Positions 9,810 to 21,950 are shown, counted from the stretch's first letter. The stretch is 64,000 nt of DNA from DAOUKH01 sp034421515 (GCA_034421515.1 DAOUKH010000024.1:20560-84559); one strand, 5' to 3'. Notes: generated by a model from the sequence alone, not told the origin. A program made the numbers and translations.

Positions 9810-10511
9810 CTATGCCCCGGCCTCTGGTGCAGGCTGCTGCTCGGCGGCGGCGCGGGCCGCGGACTCGGCGCTGGCCAGGGCCGCGCCCACGGCGCCGCGG
9901 GGCTCGCGGTCGCGGTCCCGCGGCTCACGGTCTTCGCGAGGGCGTCGCTGGGCGGGGCGGGGCGGCCGCGGCGAGCGCGGCTCGGGCGGCGGCGAGGCCA
10001 GTTGTTCCGCCGCGAGCGCCTTGCGGGCCTCGACGGCGTTTTCGGGTATGCGCATTTCGTCCAGCGCCATGAACGTCGCCTTCACCACGTTGATGGGATT
10101 GCGGGATCCGAGCACCTTGCTCAGCAGGTCACGGATACCCGCCGCTTGCGCGACCGCGCGGACGCCCGCGCCGGCGATCACGCCCGTGCCGGGCGCGGCG
10201 GGCTTGAGGACGATCTTCGTCGCACCGAACTTGATGACGCGCTCATGGGGTATCGTGCTCCCAGCCAGCGCGAGTTTGACCATATTCTTGCGGGCGATTG
10301 TCGTGCCTTTCCGCACCGCCTCGGGGACCTCGCCGGCCTTGCCCAGGCCGATGCCTACCGAACCCGATCCGTCGCCGACGACGACCATCGCGTTGAAGCT
10401 GAAGTTGCGCCCGCCCTTCACCACCTTGGCGACGCGCTTGATGCTGACGACCCGCTCCTGCAAGCCCATCGCGGCGAGCTCGCTGGTGCGGTCCCTTCGT
10501 TGCATAGTCAA
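9810..10511 (-). CDS. rpsE: 30S ribosomal protein S5 with C-terminal tail
   Basis: The core (residues about 1-170) has [20 protein letters not shown] and [18 protein letters not shown], the double-stranded RNA-binding S5 domain. S5 is usually 160-170 residues; this one is 233. The extra C-terminal part is rich in Pro, Arg, Glu and Asp, then Ala. S5 lies at the mRNA entry channel and affects fidelity. It overlaps rplR by 4 bp. Confidence 0.97.
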   Translation of the reverse strand: MTMQRRDRTSELAAMGLQERVVSIKRVAKVVKGGRNFSFNAMVVVGDGSGSVGIGLGKAGEVPEAVRKGTTIARKNMVKLALAGSTIPHERVIKFGATKIVLKPAAPGTGVIAGAGVRAVAQAAGIRDLLSKVLGSRNPINVVKATFMALDEMRIPENAVEARKALAAEQLASPPPEPRSPRPPRPAQRRPREDREPRDRDREPRGAVGAALASAESAARAAAEQQPAPEAGA

Positions 10512-10873
10512 AAGACCAGGCCCCCTTTACGCGCGGCCTCGGCCAAGGCGCGCACCCTGCCGTGAAAGCGAAAGCCGCCGCGGTCGAAGACGACGCTCTT
10601 GACGCCGGCCTCGGCGGCGCGCTTGGCGAGAAGCTCGCCGACTTGCGCGGCGCGTTCGACCTTGCGTCCCGAAGCTGCCCGCAGCGACGCCTCCAGCGTG
10701 GACGCGGCGGCGACCGTCGCCCCACGGGAGTCGTCGATCACCTGTGCATAGATATGGTTGAGGCTGCGATAGACGGCCAACCGCGGACGCTCCGTCACGC
10801 CCCGGACCCGTTGCCGCACCCGCCGGTGGCGCACGATTCTCGCCTTCGCCGCCGTCCTTGCCCGTTGCGCCAT
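10508..10873 (-). CDS. rplR: 50S ribosomal protein L18
   Basis: A full-length 121-residue L18, the 5S rRNA binder, with [20 protein letters not shown] and [20 protein letters not shown]; it ends in [20 protein letters not shown]. It lies between rplF (48-bp gap) and rpsE. Confidence 0.97.
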   Translation of the reverse strand: MAQRARTAAKARIVRHRRVRQRVRGVTERPRLAVYRSLNHIYAQVIDDSRGATVAAASTLEASLRAASGRKVERAAQVGELLAKRAAEAGVKSVVFDRGGFRFHGRVRALAEAARKGGLVF

Positions 10874-10921
10874 GTTCCTCTCGGTCCTCTTGCCTCGTTC
10901 TTCTCGCTCGTGCCGTGGCCG

Positions 10922-11464
10922 CTAGAGCTTCTTGCCGCCCTTGCCCGGCTTCAGTTTCACGTTCTCGCCCGCGTAGCGGATGCCCTTGCCCTTGTAGCGG
11001 TCGGGGGGCCGCAGCTTGCGGATCTTCGCCGCCATCAGCCCGACGATCTCCTTCTCCGCCCCTCGGACGTGGATGCGCGTCTGGCCTTCGACCTCAAGTT
11101 CGATCCCTGGCAAAGGCTCGACGTAGACCTGATGACTTAGCCCAACCTGGAGCTGTACGCCCGGGCCCTGCTGCGACGCGCGGTAGCCGACGCCGACAAT
11201 GTCCAGCGACCGCTGGTACCCCTCGCTCACGCCGATGACCATGTTGTTGATCAACGACCGCGTCAGGCCGTGGAGCGACCGGGCGGCCTTCTCGTCGTTC
11301 TTGCGCGTCACGACGACTGTGCCGTCGAGCTGCTCGATGACCACGAGGTCGCTGAACTCGCGTGAGAGCTCGCCCTTGGGCCCCTTGGTCTTGACCACCG
11401 AGCCGTCGACCTCGACGTTGACACCGGCGGGGATGGGAACGGGCAATTTACCTACACGTGACAT
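10922..11464 (-). CDS. rplF: 50S ribosomal protein L6
   Basis: The 180-residue product begins MSRVGKLPVPIPAGVNVEVD and has the C-terminal signature RPPDRYKGKGIRYAGENVKL. Both tandem L6 folds are present. L6 lies near the GTPase centre of the 50S subunit. Confidence 0.98.
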   Translation of the reverse strand: MSRVGKLPVPIPAGVNVEVDGSVVKTKGPKGELSREFSDLVVIEQLDGTVVVTRKNDEKAARSLHGLTRSLINNMVIGVSEGYQRSLDIVGVGYRASQQGPGVQLQVGLSHQVYVEPLPGIELEVEGQTRIHVRGAEKEIVGLMAAKIRKLRPPDRYKGKGIRYAGENVKLKPGKGGKKL

Positions 11465-11479
11465 GGCGGTTCGTCCTGT

Positions 11480-11875
11480 TTACCAGACGACGCAGAGCAC
11501 CTCGCCCCCGACCTTCTCACGCCAAGCCTGTTGGCCCGTCATGATGCCTTTCGGGGTCGAGACGATGGTCGTGCCGAGCCCCCCGTACACGCGGGGGACC
11601 TCGTTGTGGCCCGAATAGATGCGCAGCGACGGCTTGCTGACGCGCTGCAGCCCGGTGATCGCCGGCGTGCTCTTCTCGCCGTAGATGAGATAGATCTTGA
11701 GCTGGCGCTGCGGACCGCTCTTCTGGGCGGCGAAGTCGCGGACGAAGCCTTCCTCTTTCAGGATGCCGCAGATGGACTCCTTCACCTTGGAGTAGGGCAC
11801 CGTCACGGACGAATGCCCCGCCGAGGAGGCGTTACGGACGCGGGTGAGCAGGTCGGCGATTGGATCGGTATTCAC
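11480..11875 (-). CDS. rpsH: 30S ribosomal protein S8
   Basis: A 131-residue S8 that starts MNTDPIADLLTRVRNASSAG and ends STPKGIMTGQQAWREKVGGE plus LCVVW, both strongly conserved. In other bacteria S8 represses the spc operon; I did not identify its mRNA target here. Confidence 0.98.
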   Translation of the reverse strand: MNTDPIADLLTRVRNASSAGHSSVTVPYSKVKESICGILKEEGFVRDFAAQKSGPQRQLKIYLIYGEKSTPAITGLQRVSKPSLRIYSGHNEVPRVYGGLGTTIVSTPKGIMTGQQAWREKVGGEVLCVVW

Positions 11876-11896
11876 GGTTCAACTACTGCCTTGTCT

Positions 11897-12082
11897 CTAC
11901 CAGCTTGCTTTGCGGACGCCGGGTATCTCGCCCCGCAGGGCCAGTTCACGGAAGCAGATGCGGCACAGCCCGAACATGCGGATGTAGGCGCGGGGACGCC
12001 CGCAGCGATTGCAGCGGTTATGTCCCTGCACCCCGAACTTGGGGGGCCGTTTCCACTTCTCGATTTTGCCTTTCTTCGCCAA
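11897..12082 (-). CDS. rpsN: 30S ribosomal protein S14, zinc-binding type Z
   Basis: The 61-residue protein is the short S14 with C-x2-C ([10 protein letters not shown]) and C-x2-C ([12 protein letters not shown]), which bind one zinc. The long zinc-free form of Proteobacteria is about 100 residues. It lies between rplE and rpsH as usual. Confidence 0.98.
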   Translation of the reverse strand: MAKKGKIEKWKRPPKFGVQGHNRCNRCGRPRAYIRMFGLCRICFRELALRGEIPGVRKASW

Positions 12083-12110
12083 CGAACCCTCCGTTGCTCT
12101 CTACGCCGCG

Positions 12111-12857
12111 CTAGGCGGCCGCCTCTTCGGTCTCCCGCGCGAAGGCGAACCCCAGGTGCTTCAGCAGGGACTTCCCCTGTTCGTCGTTCGGGGCACTGGT
12201 CACAATCGTAATCTGGAAGCCGCGCAGCCGGTCGATGCTGTTGTAATCGATTTCAGGGAAAACGGTCTGCTCGCGGAAGCCGATCGAGTAGTTTCCGCGG
12301 CCGTCGAAGCCGTGGTTGGGCGCGCCGCGGAAGTCTCGTATCCGAGGCAGCGCCACATTGATCAGCCGGTCGAGGAACTCGTACATTCGGGCCCCGCGCA
12401 TCGTCACCATCATGCCGATGGTCATTCCCTCGCGGATCTTGAACGCGGCCACCGACTTCTTGGCCTTGGTGGTCACCGGCTGCTGGCCGGTGATCGTGGA
12501 AAGGTCGCGCTGCGCCGCTTCCAGCGCTTTGGCGTTGGTAAGCGCCTCGCCGAGCCCGATGTTCACTACGACCTTCTGCACGCGGGGCGCCTGCATAATG
12601 CTGGACAGGGAGAACTCCGAGCACAGCGCCGGCACGATCTCCTCGCGGTAGCGCGCCGCCAAACGCGGGACGTAGGTCGGCGCGGCCTGCGCGCCGTTCG
12701 TCGCCTCGGCAGCCTTCTCGGCCTCTGCGGCCTTCGCCTTCGCGGCGCGCGACTTTGTGCCGCCCTTCTTCGGTGCGGCTTTCGCCTTCGTAGCGCGGGC
12801 CTTCGGCTTCGCCTTGGGCGTCGCCGCCTCTTCTTTTTTCTCTTCTTCCGCCGCCAT
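12111..12857 (-). CDS. rplE: 50S ribosomal protein L5 with N-terminal Lys/Ala tail
   Basis: I use ATG 12857, with AGGGA upstream and 8 bp after the rplX stop; this yields 248 residues. The L5 core begins near residue 61 ([17 protein letters not shown]) and contains [19 protein letters not shown] and [21 protein letters not shown]5 is normally about 180 residues. The first 60 form a charged tail, first Glu-rich and then Lys/Ala-rich. L5 binds 5S rRNA and contacts P-site tRNA. Confidence 0.96.
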   Translation of the reverse strand: MAAEEEKKEEAATPKAKPKARATKAKAAPKKGGTKSRAAKAKAAEAEKAAEATNGAQAAPTYVPRLAARYREEIVPALCSEFSLSSIMQAPRVQKVVVNIGLGEALTNAKALEAAQRDLSTITGQQPVTTKAKKSVAAFKIREGMTIGMMVTMRGARMYEFLDRLINVALPRIRDFRGAPNHGFDGRGNYSIGFREQTVFPEIDYNSIDRLRGFQITIVTSAPNDEQGKSLLKHLGFAFARETEEAAA

Positions 12858-12865
12858 ACCGTTCC

Positions 12866-13198
12866 CTATTCGATCTCTTGGTCGCACGCCTTGCAGACGC
12901 GCATCTTACGCCGCCGGTCCTCGCCGCCCTCTCCGAACTTGATGACGCGGATAGCGAGCCGCCCCGCCTTCGAACACGCGGGGCAGATAAGCTTGACCTT
13001 CGACGCGCTGATCGAGGCCGGCATCTCGACGATGCCCGCCTGCCGCACCGTGGGGCTGGGCCGCACGTGCTTCTTGATCGTGTTCACGCTGTCGATCACC
13101 AGGCGGCCGTGCTTGCGGTCCACGCTCAGGATGCGGCCCTGTTTGCCGCGGTCCTTGCCCCGGACCACCACGACGTTGTCATTTCGTCTCAGTTTCAT
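12866..13198 (-). CDS. rplX: 50S ribosomal protein L24
   Basis: The 110-residue product has the KOW motif at its start ([20 protein letters not shown]) and the family's two cysteine pairs (C-x2-C in [13 protein letters not shown] and VCKACDQ). L24 initiates 50S assembly. It lies 4 bp after rplN. Confidence 0.97.
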   Translation of the reverse strand: MKLRRNDNVVVVRGKDRGKQGRILSVDRKHGRLVIDSVNTIKKHVRPSPTVRQAGIVEMPASISASKVKLICPACSKAGRLAIRVIKFGEGGEDRRRKMRVCKACDQEIE

Positions 13199-13202
13199 AT
13201 CG

Positions 13203-13571
13203 CTAGAGCACTTCCGGAGCCAGGGAGATGATCTTCATATAGTTGCGCTCGCGGAGCTCGCGGGCCACCGGACCGAAGATACGCGTGCCCTGCGGATTCG
13301 ACGCGTCGCGCAAGAGGACGGCGGCATTGTCGTCGAACCGTATCTGCGACCCGTCGGGCCGGCGCACCGGCTTCGACGTCCGCACCACCACGGCGCGCAC
13401 GATCTCGCCCTTCTTCACCGCGGCCGCGGGCTGCGCCTCCTTCACCGAGCAGACGATGACGTCGCCCACGCGGGCATAGCGGCGCCCCGTCCCGCCGGGA
13501 ATGTTGATGCACTGCACTTCCCGGGCGCCCGAGTTGTCGGCGACGCGGAGGCGGCTCTCCTTCTGGATCAT
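13203..13571 (-). CDS. rplN: 50S ribosomal protein L14
   Basis: The 122-residue length is exact for bacterial L14. It starts [19 protein letters not shown] and contains [15 protein letters not shown] and [20 protein letters not shown]. It overlaps the rpsQ stop by 4 bp. No tail is present. Confidence 0.98.
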   Translation of the reverse strand: MIQKESRLRVADNSGAREVQCINIPGGTGRRYARVGDVIVCSVKEAQPAAAVKKGEIVRAVVVRTSKPVRRPDGSQIRFDDNAAVLLRDASNPQGTRIFGPVARELRERNYMKIISLAPEVL

Positions 13572-14551
13572 CCGGCGCCGCCCTTCTTCCCGTCGTCCGA
13601 CTTCTCGGCCTCGGCCGCCGGCTCTTCTGCCTTAGCTTCCTCCGCCTCTTCAGCGGCAGGTTCTTCGGCCTCGGCCGCCGGCTCTTCTGCCTCAGCTTCC
13701 TCCGCCTCTTCAGCGGCAGGTTCTTCGGCCTCGGCTACCGGCTCTTCCGCCTCGGTCTCCTCCGCCTCTTCAGCGGCAGGTTCTTCGGCCTCGGCTACCG
13801 GCTCTTCCGCCTCAGCTTCCTCCGCCTCTTCGGCGGCGGGCTCTTCGGCCTCGGCTACCGGCTCTTCTACCTCAGCTTCCTCCGCCTCTTCAGCGGCAGG
13901 TTCTTCGGCTTCGGCTACCGGCTCTTCCGCCTCAGCATCCTCCGCCTCTTCGGCGGCGGGTTCTTCGGCTTCGGCCTCCGAATCTTCCGCCTCGGTCTCC
14001 TCCACCTCTTCGGCGGCGGGTTCTTCGGCCTCGGCTACCGGCTCTTCCGCCTCAGCATCCTCCGCCTCTTCGGCGGCGGGCTCTTCGGCCTCGGCTACCG
14101 GCTCTTCCGCCTCAGCTTCCTCCGCCTCTTCGGCGGCGGGCTCTTCGGTCTCGGCTACCGGCTCTTCCGCCTCGGTCTCAGGCGCATCGGCAGGAGCTTC
14201 CGCAACGACGTCGTCCGCCACGGCGGTCTTCGGCAGCTGTTCCATCTCCTCGACAAGGGTCGCATCGACCTCTTCGGGCGCGATGTCGACCTGCTCGCCG
14301 CGGGCCAGAATTTCGACGATCCGCCACCGCTTGTCCTTGGAAAGCGGCCGCGTCTCGACGATGCGGACCTGGTCGCCCTCGCGCGTAGCGTTCTCCTCGT
14401 CGTGCACCTTGAACTTGCTCAGCCGCCGGATGGCGCGCCCATAGACCCGGTGCCGCTGCGACCAAGGGACGGCGACCACGCGGGTCTTGTCCATCTTGTC
14501 GCTGACTACGGCGCCGACGCGCACCTTCCGTCTGCCTCGTTCTTTCGCCAT
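13568..14551 (-). CDS. rpsQ: 30S ribosomal protein S17 with giant acidic repeat tail
   Basis: Residues 1-90 are a normal S17 ([20 protein letters not shown], then [20 protein letters not shown]). Typical S17 is 80-110 residues; this is 327. From residue 125 to about 316 the chain is nine complete and one partial copies of a 20-residue unit rich in Glu, Ala and Pro (form [20 protein letters not shown]), ending in a short [11 protein letters not shown] tail. The frame is open throughout and rplN overlaps the stop by 4 bp, so the tail is expressed if S17 is. The tail carries a very large negative charge on a 16S rRNA-binding protein. Confidence 0.97.
   Translation of the reverse strand: MAKERGRRKVRVGAVVSDKMDKTRVVAVPWSQRHRVYGRAIRRLSKFKVHDEENATREGDQVRIVETRPLSKDKRWRIVEILARGEQVDIAPEEVDATLVEEMEQLPKTAVADDVVAEAPADAPETEAEEPVAETEEPAAEEAEEAEAEEPVAEAEEPAAEEAEDAEAEEPVAEAEEPAAEEVEETEAEDSEAEAEEPAAEEAEDAEAEEPVAEAEEPAAEEAEEAEVEEPVAEAEEPAAEEAEEAEAEEPVAEAEEPAAEEAEETEAEEPVAEAEEPAAEEAEEAEAEEPAAEAEEPAAEEAEEAKAEEPAAEAEKSDDGKKGGAG
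13604..14179 (-). repeat. 60-bp in-frame tandem repeat inside rpsQ
   Basis: The DNA repeats with a period of exactly 60 bases, nine full units and a tenth partial one, each coding 20 residues. Units differ by a few substitutions only (for example Val/Ala, Thr/Ala, Asp/Glu swaps), and one unit (around residues 185-204) is more diverged. The pattern suggests growth by unequal crossing-over or slippage, with selection for frame and acidity. Confidence 0.95.
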
Positions 14552-14553
14552 GT

Positions 14554-14763
14554 CTATCCTTGCGCCGACTCGGCAATCAGCTCGCGCTCGCGGAGCACGG
14601 TCATCATCCGCGCCACGGTGCGCCGAGCCTTCCGAATCGCATTGCTATCTGAAAGTTGCTGCGTCGCCTTCTGGAAGCGCAGGTTGAACAGCTCCTTGCG
14701 GGCGTTCTCCAACTCTTCCTGGAGCGCCTCGGTGGTAAGCTCTCTGACTTCTTCGATGCGCAT
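14554..14763 (-). CDS. rpmC: 50S ribosomal protein L29
   Basis: The ATG at 14763 begins [20 protein letters not shown], the standard L29 start; 69 residues in all. It is followed by [20 protein letters not shown], the two-helix hairpin signature. Longer in-frame reading upstream overlaps rplP and is discarded. L29 sits at the peptide exit tunnel. Confidence 0.96.
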   Translation of the reverse strand: MRIEEVRELTTEALQEELENARKELFNLRFQKATQQLSDSNAIRKARRTVARMMTVLRERELIAESAQG

Positions 14764-14767
14764 GGAC

Positions 14768-15196
14768 TTATCCCGCCGCCCCGTGCTGGTCGGCGCGCGA
14801 CACGATCCTCGTCTTGATGGGGAGCTTCGCCCCCGCCTTTCGCATCGCCTCGACGGCGACCTCTTCGCGCACGCCGGCAAGCTCGATCATCATCTTGCCT
14901 CGCCGGACCTTGGCGACCCAGTGATCGACCGCGCCCTTGCCGCCGCCCTGCCGCACTTCCAGCGGTTTCGAGGTGACGGGCTTGTCGGGGAAAATGCGGA
15001 TGATGACGTCGCCGCCGCGCTTCACGTGGTGGGTGATGGCGCGGCGGGCCGCCTCGATCTGGCGCGCCGTGATCCAATGCGACTCCATCGCTTTCAGGCC
15101 GACGTCGCCGAACGCCAGCGTCGCGCCCGAATGCGCCGTGCCGCGCATCTTGCCGCGGTGCGCCTTGCGGTATTTAACTCGCTTCGGTTGCAGCAT
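14768..15196 (-). CDS. rplP: 50S ribosomal protein L16
   Basis: A 142-residue L16 starting [19 protein letters not shown], with [20 protein letters not shown] and [20 protein letters not shown]. It contacts A-site tRNA. Its start lies 23 bp inside the end of rpsC. Confidence 0.98.
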   Translation of the reverse strand: MLQPKRVKYRKAHRGKMRGTAHSGATLAFGDVGLKAMESHWITARQIEAARRAITHHVKRGGDVIIRIFPDKPVTSKPLEVRQGGGKGAVDHWVAKVRRGKMMIELAGVREEVAVEAMRKAGAKLPIKTRIVSRADQHGAAG

Positions 15197-16046
15197 CGTT
15201 CTTCTCTTCGGCCTCTTCGGCGGCGCCGGCGGCCGGCTCCTCGGCGGCTTCCTCCGCGGGTGCGGTCTCCTCGGCAGGGGCCGCTTCTTCCGCGGGCGCG
15301 GCCTCCGCTACGGGCTCCGCTCCCTCCGCGGACGCCTCGGGTTCCGGCTCGGGTTCCTTCATCTCCAGCGCGCCCAGACCCTCGTCCTCAAGGTCGGGCT
15401 CCGGCTGGCGGACCTCGGGAAGGATCTCCCCGCGGTTGATCCAGACCTTCACGCCGATCCGCCCCATCGTGGTCGCCGCTTCGGCGATCCCGTAGTCGAT
15501 ATCGGCGCGGATGGTATGGAGCGGCACCTGCCCCTCCATCTCCTTGTCCTTGCGGGCGATCTCGGCGCCGCCGAGCCGTCCCCCGATGTTGATCTTGATG
15601 CCCTTGGCCCCCGCCTGCATGGTGCGACTCGCCGCCTGCTTGATCGCCCGGCGGTATGAGAGTCGCCGCTCGATCTGGTCGGCGACGTTCCTTGCGACGA
15701 GATAGGCGTCGAGCTCGGGCTGCCGCACCTCCACGATGTTGATGCGGACGCGCTTGCCGCTCGACGTTTCGAGCTCCTTCCGGATCTCCTCGACGCGCTG
15801 CCCGCCTCGACCGATGACGATGCCGGGACGGGCGGTGTGGATCGTCACGACGACCTCATGCGCGCCGCGCTCGATCTCGATGTGCGAGATACCCGCGTCG
15901 GGGTAGCGCTTCCAAATGTCCCTGCGGAAGCGGATGTCCTCGCCGAGCAGGTCGCGGAACTGGGCCGGCTTCGCGGCAAACCACTTCGCCTGCCAGTCCT
16001 TCACCGCGCCGAGGCGGAAGCCGATCGGGTGTACTTTCTGGCCCAC
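15174..16046 (-). CDS. rpsC: 30S ribosomal protein S3 with acidic C-terminal tail
   Basis: The core (residues 1-210) has the N-terminal [13 protein letters not shown], the KH domain ([20 protein letters not shown]) and the C-terminal S3 domain ([20 protein letters not shown]). The usual length is 210-240; here 290, because residues 211-290 are Glu/Ala/Pro-rich. The tail should project near the mRNA entry site of the 30S subunit. Confidence 0.97.
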   Translation of the reverse strand: MGQKVHPIGFRLGAVKDWQAKWFAAKPAQFRDLLGEDIRFRRDIWKRYPDAGISHIEIERGAHEVVVTIHTARPGIVIGRGGQRVEEIRKELETSSGKRVRINIVEVRQPELDAYLVARNVADQIERRLSYRRAIKQAASRTMQAGAKGIKINIGGRLGGAEIARKDKEMEGQVPLHTIRADIDYGIAEAATTMGRIGVKVWINRGEILPEVRQPEPDLEDEGLGALEMKEPEPEPEASAEGAEPVAEAAPAEEAAPAEETAPAEEAAEEPAAGAAEEAEEKNDAATEAS

Positions 16047-16049
16047 GCC

Positions 16050-16388
16050 TTAGGCCTCCTCGTCGTCCACGGTAACGGTGATATGGCTGGAGCGCTTGCG
16101 GACGGTCCCGGCGCGGCCCCGCGCCATGGGCTGGTACCGCCGCAGCTTCATCCCCTCGTTGGCGGTGATGTTGACCACGCGAAGGGATTCGGGATCCATC
16201 TGATAGTTGTTCTCGGCGTTGGCGGCGGCCGACTTGACGGCCTTGGCCACCTCGTGCGCCGCCGGAGTCGGCAGGAAGCGAAGGATCGTCAGCGCCTCCC
16301 CAACCGGGCGGCCGCGGACGGCGTCGACGACCCGCCCCAGCTTCTTGGGCGAGAACCGAATGTTCTTTGCGACCGCGCGGACTTCCAC
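16050..16388 (-). CDS. rplV: 50S ribosomal protein L22
   Basis: The start is GTG 16388, 5 bases after CGGAG and just beyond the rpsS stop; the product is 112 residues, the usual length. It begins VEVRAVAKNIRFSPKKLGRV and ends RAGTVRKRSSHITVTVDDEE-like. The long beta-hairpin that lines the exit tunnel is present (NITANEGMKLRRYQPMARGR). Confidence 0.96.
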   Translation of the reverse strand: MEVRAVAKNIRFSPKKLGRVVDAVRGRPVGEALTILRFLPTPAAHEVAKAVKSAAANAENNYQMDPESLRVVNITANEGMKLRRYQPMARGRAGTVRKRSSHITVTVDDEEA

Positions 16389-16407
16389 GATTACTCCGAT
16401 GGCTCGT

Positions 16408-16698
16408 CTAGCGCACCGCCGACGTCCGTTCGCTGCGGCCCTTGCCGACGTGGCCGCGGAACGTCCGGGTCGGGGCGAACTCCCCGAGGCGGTGCCCAAT
16501 CATGTTCTCGGTGATGAAGACGGGCACGTGCCGGCGTCCGTCGTGAACGGCAATGGTGAGCCCGACCATGTCGGGCATGATCATCGAGGCCCGCGACCAC
16601 GTCTTGATCACGACCTTCTGCTGCGCCCGGGCCGCGGCCTCCACGCGCTTGGCGAGTTTGGGGTGTACGTACGGCCCCTTTTTCGTCGACCTCGACAC
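16408..16698 (-). CDS. rpsS: 30S ribosomal protein S19
   Basis: The 96-residue S19 starts [20 protein letters not shown] and has [20 protein letters not shown] and the tail [19 protein letters not shown]. It pairs with S13 on the 30S head. Confidence 0.98.
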   Translation of the reverse strand: MSRSTKKGPYVHPKLAKRVEAAARAQQKVVIKTWSRASMIMPDMVGLTIAVHDGRRHVPVFITENMIGHRLGEFAPTRTFRGHVGKGRSERTSAVR

Positions 16699-16704
16699 GT
16701 CGTC

Positions 16705-17541
16705 CTACTTCCTGCCCCGGCGTTTCACGATCATTGAGTTGCTGGGCTTCTTCTTGCTCCGTGTCCGGTAACCGAGGGTCGGCTTGCCCCACGGCGACTT
16801 CGGGCTCGGCATGCCGATGCCGGAGCGGCCTTCGCCGCCGCCGTGCGGGTGGTCGCGTGGGGTCATCGCGATGCCCCGGACGCGCGGACGGCGGCCCTTG
16901 TTGCGCATGCGCCCGGCCTTACCCATGTTCAGATTCTTGTGATCGACGTTCCCCACCTGGCCGACGGTCGCCATACACTCGCCGAGGAAGCGCCGCGTCT
17001 CGCCCGAGGGCAGACGCACCAGCACGTAGTTCTCTTCCTTGGCGAGGAGTTGGGCAGAGGTCCCGGCCGACCGGACGATCTGCCCGCCCTTGCCCAGGTG
17101 CATCTCGATGTTGTGAATGCGCGTTCCCGTGGGGATCGACCGCATAGGAAGCGCGTTGCCCGGCTTGATCTCCGCGCCCTGGCCGGCCTGGACGGCGTCG
17201 CCGACCTTCAGCCCGACCGGCGCGAGCATGTAGCGCTTGTCGCCGTCGACGTAGACGACGAGCGCCAGGCGGGCCGAGCGGTTCGGGTCGTACTCGATGG
17301 CGGTCACCTTGCCGGGCACACCGCTCTTGTCCCGCTTGAAGTCGATGATCCGCAGCTTGCGCTTCGAGCCGCCGCCCCGGTGCCGAACGGTGATCTTGCC
17401 GCGTACGTTCCGGCCCGCGTGGTTCTTCCGCTTGGCCTTGACCAGCGACTTCTCGGGCTTGCTCTTCGTGATTTCCTCGAAGGTCGAGCCCGACATGCCG
17501 CGGCGGCCGGGGGAGGTTGGCTTGTATTTTCTGACTGGCAT
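16705..17541 (-). CDS. rplB: 50S ribosomal protein L2
   Basis: The 278-residue L2 is full length: [20 protein letters not shown] near the start, [20 protein letters not shown], and [20 protein letters not shown], whose His-rich loop is close to the peptidyl transferase centre. It follows rplW by 9 bp. Confidence 0.98.
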   Translation of the reverse strand: MPVRKYKPTSPGRRGMSGSTFEEITKSKPEKSLVKAKRKNHAGRNVRGKITVRHRGGGSKRKLRIIDFKRDKSGVPGKVTAIEYDPNRSARLALVVYVDGDKRYMLAPVGLKVGDAVQAGQGAEIKPGNALPMRSIPTGTRIHNIEMHLGKGGQIVRSAGTSAQLLAKEENYVLVRLPSGETRRFLGECMATVGQVGNVDHKNLNMGKAGRMRNKGRRPRVRGIAMTPRDHPHGGGEGRSGIGMPSPKSPWGKPTLGYRTRSKKKPSNSMIVKRRGRK

Positions 17542-17550
17542 GAGAAAGAT

Positions 17551-17835
17551 CTATCCGCCGGCAAAGAGCTCGATCCGCTCGCCTTTGGCCAGCGTCACCA
17601 CCGCCTTGCGCCACGACCGCTTCGCCTTCATGCGCGGGCCGAACCGCTTTCGCTTGCCGTGTATCGACATCACGTTCACCTGAGCGACCTTGACGCCGAA
17701 CGCGGCCTCGATCGCCTCCTTGACGCGGGCCTTGCTGGCGTCGGCGGCAACCTCGAACGTATAGCGTCCCTCCTCGGCGAGCACGGTGCTCTTCTCGGTA
17801 ATGACCGGGCGGCGGACGACGTCGTGGAGACTCAT
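17551..17835 (-). CDS. rplW: 50S ribosomal protein L23
   Basis: The 94-residue L23 begins [20 protein letters not shown] and has EAAFGVKVAQVNVMSIHGK. It forms the docking site for trigger factor and SRP at the tunnel exit. It overlaps rplD by 4 bp. Confidence 0.97.
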   Translation of the reverse strand: MSLHDVVRRPVITEKSTVLAEEGRYTFEVAADASKARVKEAIEAAFGVKVAQVNVMSIHGKRKRFGPRMKAKRSWRKAVVTLAKGERIELFAGG

Positions 17836-18857
17836 GAGGCCGCTCCGTCTTCGCCGTCGGAAGGCTTGTCATCGGCCTTCTTCTTGGCGGTCCTCGCCCG
17901 CGCCGAGCGGGAACGGGTCCGAGCCGCGGGGGCGCGGCGCCGGCGTGGAGACGGCGCCTCTTCCTCGTCGACATCTTCCTTCGCCGCGACTTCAGGCGCG
18001 GCGGCGGGAGTGGACTCCGGCTCCGCCTCGGCCTCATCCTTTGCCGCTTTCGCCGCGGGAGCACGACGGCGGCGGCGCGGGCGCTTCGGCGCCTCCTCGG
18101 GCTCAGCCTCCGTCGCGGGTTCTGGTTCGGGCTCGGGTTCCGGTTCGATCTCGACCGGCTCCTCGATGGCCTCCGGAATCTCTTCTTCCTCGACGGCCAT
18201 GCCGGGGACGCGTTTGCGGTCGATCTTGCGCCGCGCCCAGATGCGTTCGGCGGCGCGTACCGCTTCGACGGTCATCACGAGGAACTGATATTTGAGCAAA
18301 TCGCCTACGTTGAGTTGGGCCGCGGGGAGGGCTTTTACGCGGTCGAGGTTCTGCGAGCCGCGCATCAGCCCCATGTCGGGGCTCTCGGTGACGACGAGCA
18401 CGCCGCTGCCGCCGATGTCGAGCGCATCAAAGAACGAGACGACTTCCTTCGTCTTCCCTTCGAGCTTGATCTCCTTGACCACCGACAGCTCCGAACCCCG
18501 CTGCTTGTCGGAAAGGAGGCACCGGATCGCCAGGCGTCGCATCTTCTTCGGCATTGCCTTGGTGAAGCTGCGCGGGCTGGGGCCGAAGATCACGCCGCCG
18601 TGCCGCCATAGCGGCGACATGCGCGTGCCCACCCGGGCGCGGCCGGTGTGCTTCTGGCGCCACGGCTTGCGGGTCGACCCGCTCACCTCGCCGCGCGTCT
18701 TGCTGCTCGCCGTACCCTGCCGCTCGTTGGCGCGCTGCCGCACCAGGGCCTGGTAGACCACCGCTTCGTTCATCTCGATGCCGAACACGGCCTCGCTGAG
18801 GCCGAGGTTGGCAACCTGGCGGCCGCGGACGTCTTTGACGGGAACGCTGATCGCCAT
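17832..18857 (-). CDS. rplD: 50S ribosomal protein L4 with long mixed-charge tail
   Basis: Residues 1-210 are a normal L4: [40 protein letters not shown], and [14 protein letters not shown] near the end. L4 is usually about 205-215 residues; this one has 341. The tail first is Glu/Pro-rich, then alternates Arg/Lys clusters ([31 protein letters not shown]) with acidic stretches. In Proteobacteria L4 also represses the S10 operon; whether it does here is unknown. Confidence 0.97.
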   Translation of the reverse strand: MAISVPVKDVRGRQVANLGLSEAVFGIEMNEAVVYQALVRQRANERQGTASSKTRGEVSGSTRKPWRQKHTGRARVGTRMSPLWRHGGVIFGPSPRSFTKAMPKKMRRLAIRCLLSDKQRGSELSVVKEIKLEGKTKEVVSFFDALDIGGSGVLVVTESPDMGLMRGSQNLDRVKALPAAQLNVGDLLKYQFLVMTVEAVRAAERIWARRKIDRKRVPGMAVEEEEIPEAIEEPVEIEPEPEPEPEPATEAEPEEAPKRPRRRRRAPAAKAAKDEAEAEPESTPAAAPEVAAKEDVDEEEAPSPRRRRAPAARTRSRSARARTAKKKADDKPSDGEDGAAS

Positions 18858-18859
18858 CG

Positions 18860-19492
18860 CTACGACTTCTTCCGTGCCTTCACCGCTTGCCGCACCATCA
18901 CCAGACCGGTGCTGATGCCGGGAACGGCCCCGCGCACCATGATCAGATTGCGCTCAGGCTCGACTTTCATCACGCGCAGGTTTTGCGTCGTCACACGTTC
19001 GTCGCCCATGTGGCCCGCCATGCGCAGGCCCTTGAAGATGCGGCCCGGAGTGGTCCCCGCCCCGACCGAGCCGGGGGCGCGGTGCCGGTCCGACTGGCCG
19101 TGCGTCTTGGGGCCGCCGGCGAAGTGGTAGCGCTTGACGCCGCCGGCGAAGCCCATCCCGCGCGACCGGCCCACGACGTCCACCTTCGAGCCTTCCTCGA
19201 AGATGCTCACGTCGAAGGTTTGCCCGACTTCGTACTGCGCCGCGTCGTCGACGCGCACCTCGCGGAGCACGGCGAACTCACCGGTGCCCTTTAGGTGCCC
19301 CTGCGCCGGCTTGTTGTGGCGCTTCTTGTGACCGAAGCCGAGCTGGACGGCCTCGTACCCGTCGTTTTGAAGGGTCTTGACCTGCGTCACCGTGCAGGGG
19401 CCCGCCTCGATGGCGGTGACCGGCGTCACCGAGCCGTCCTCTTCCGAGAAGAGCTGGGTCATGCCGATTTTGCGTCCGATGATCGCGTCCAT
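18860..19492 (-). CDS. rplC: 50S ribosomal protein L3
   Basis: The 210-residue L3 starts [20 protein letters not shown] and contains [20 protein letters not shown] and [18 protein letters not shown]. It nucleates 50S assembly. It lies 14 bp after rpsJ and 2 bp before rplD. Confidence 0.98.
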   Translation of the reverse strand: MDAIIGRKIGMTQLFSEEDGSVTPVTAIEAGPCTVTQVKTLQNDGYEAVQLGFGHKKRHNKPAQGHLKGTGEFAVLREVRVDDAAQYEVGQTFDVSIFEEGSKVDVVGRSRGMGFAGGVKRYHFAGGPKTHGQSDRHRAPGSVGAGTTPGRIFKGLRMAGHMGDERVTTQNLRVMKVEPERNLIMVRGAVPGISTGLVMVRQAVKARKKS

Positions 19493-19506
19493 GGTGGCGG
19501 GCCCGG

Positions 19507-19827
19507 TTACAGCTTGATCTCGATGTCCACGCCGGCGGGCAGGTTGAGCCGCGTCAGCGCGTCGATGGTCTTGGAGGTGGGCTCGAGCACGTCGATGAGG
19601 CGCTTGTGGGTGCGCATCTCGAACTGCTCTCGTGAGTCCTTATCGATGTGCGGCGAGCGGATCACGGTGAACCGCTTGATGTGCGTGGGCAGCGGTACCG
19701 GGCCCGCGACGGCCGCGCCGGTCCGCTCCGCGGCCTCCACGATCTGGGTCGCCGACTGGTCGAGTATCCGGTGATCAAACGCCTTGAGCTTGATCCGGAT
19801 GCGTATGCGTTGCCGCGTTGTCGTCAT
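19507..19827 (-). CDS. rpsJ: 30S ribosomal protein S10
   Basis: The 106-residue S10 has [40 protein letters not shown] and [20 protein letters not shown]. Besides the ribosome, S10 (NusE) takes part in antitermination. It follows fusA after only 41 bp; the tuf gene commonly found here is absent and I see no strong new promoter in the gap. Confidence 0.98.
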   Translation of the reverse strand: MTTTRQRIRIRIKLKAFDHRILDQSATQIVEAAERTGAAVAGPVPLPTHIKRFTVIRSPHIDKDSREQFEMRTHKRLIDVLEPTSKTIDALTRLNLPAGVDIEIKL

Positions 19828-19868
19828 CGTGTTTCGCTATCCGTTCCTGTCATGCTCAAGGCCGGCGG

Positions 19869-21950
<2,082 letters not shown>

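Noticed and set aside
13604..14179. CRISPR-like array
   Set aside because: The repeats are contiguous 60-bp units coding in frame with S17; there are no unique spacers or cas genes.
12009..14444. A very long open frame on the plus strand opposite rplE-rpsQ
   Set aside because: It is the complement of conserved ribosomal protein genes. GC-rich codons and the repeat array keep the opposite strand free of stops; the translation has no recognisable domain.
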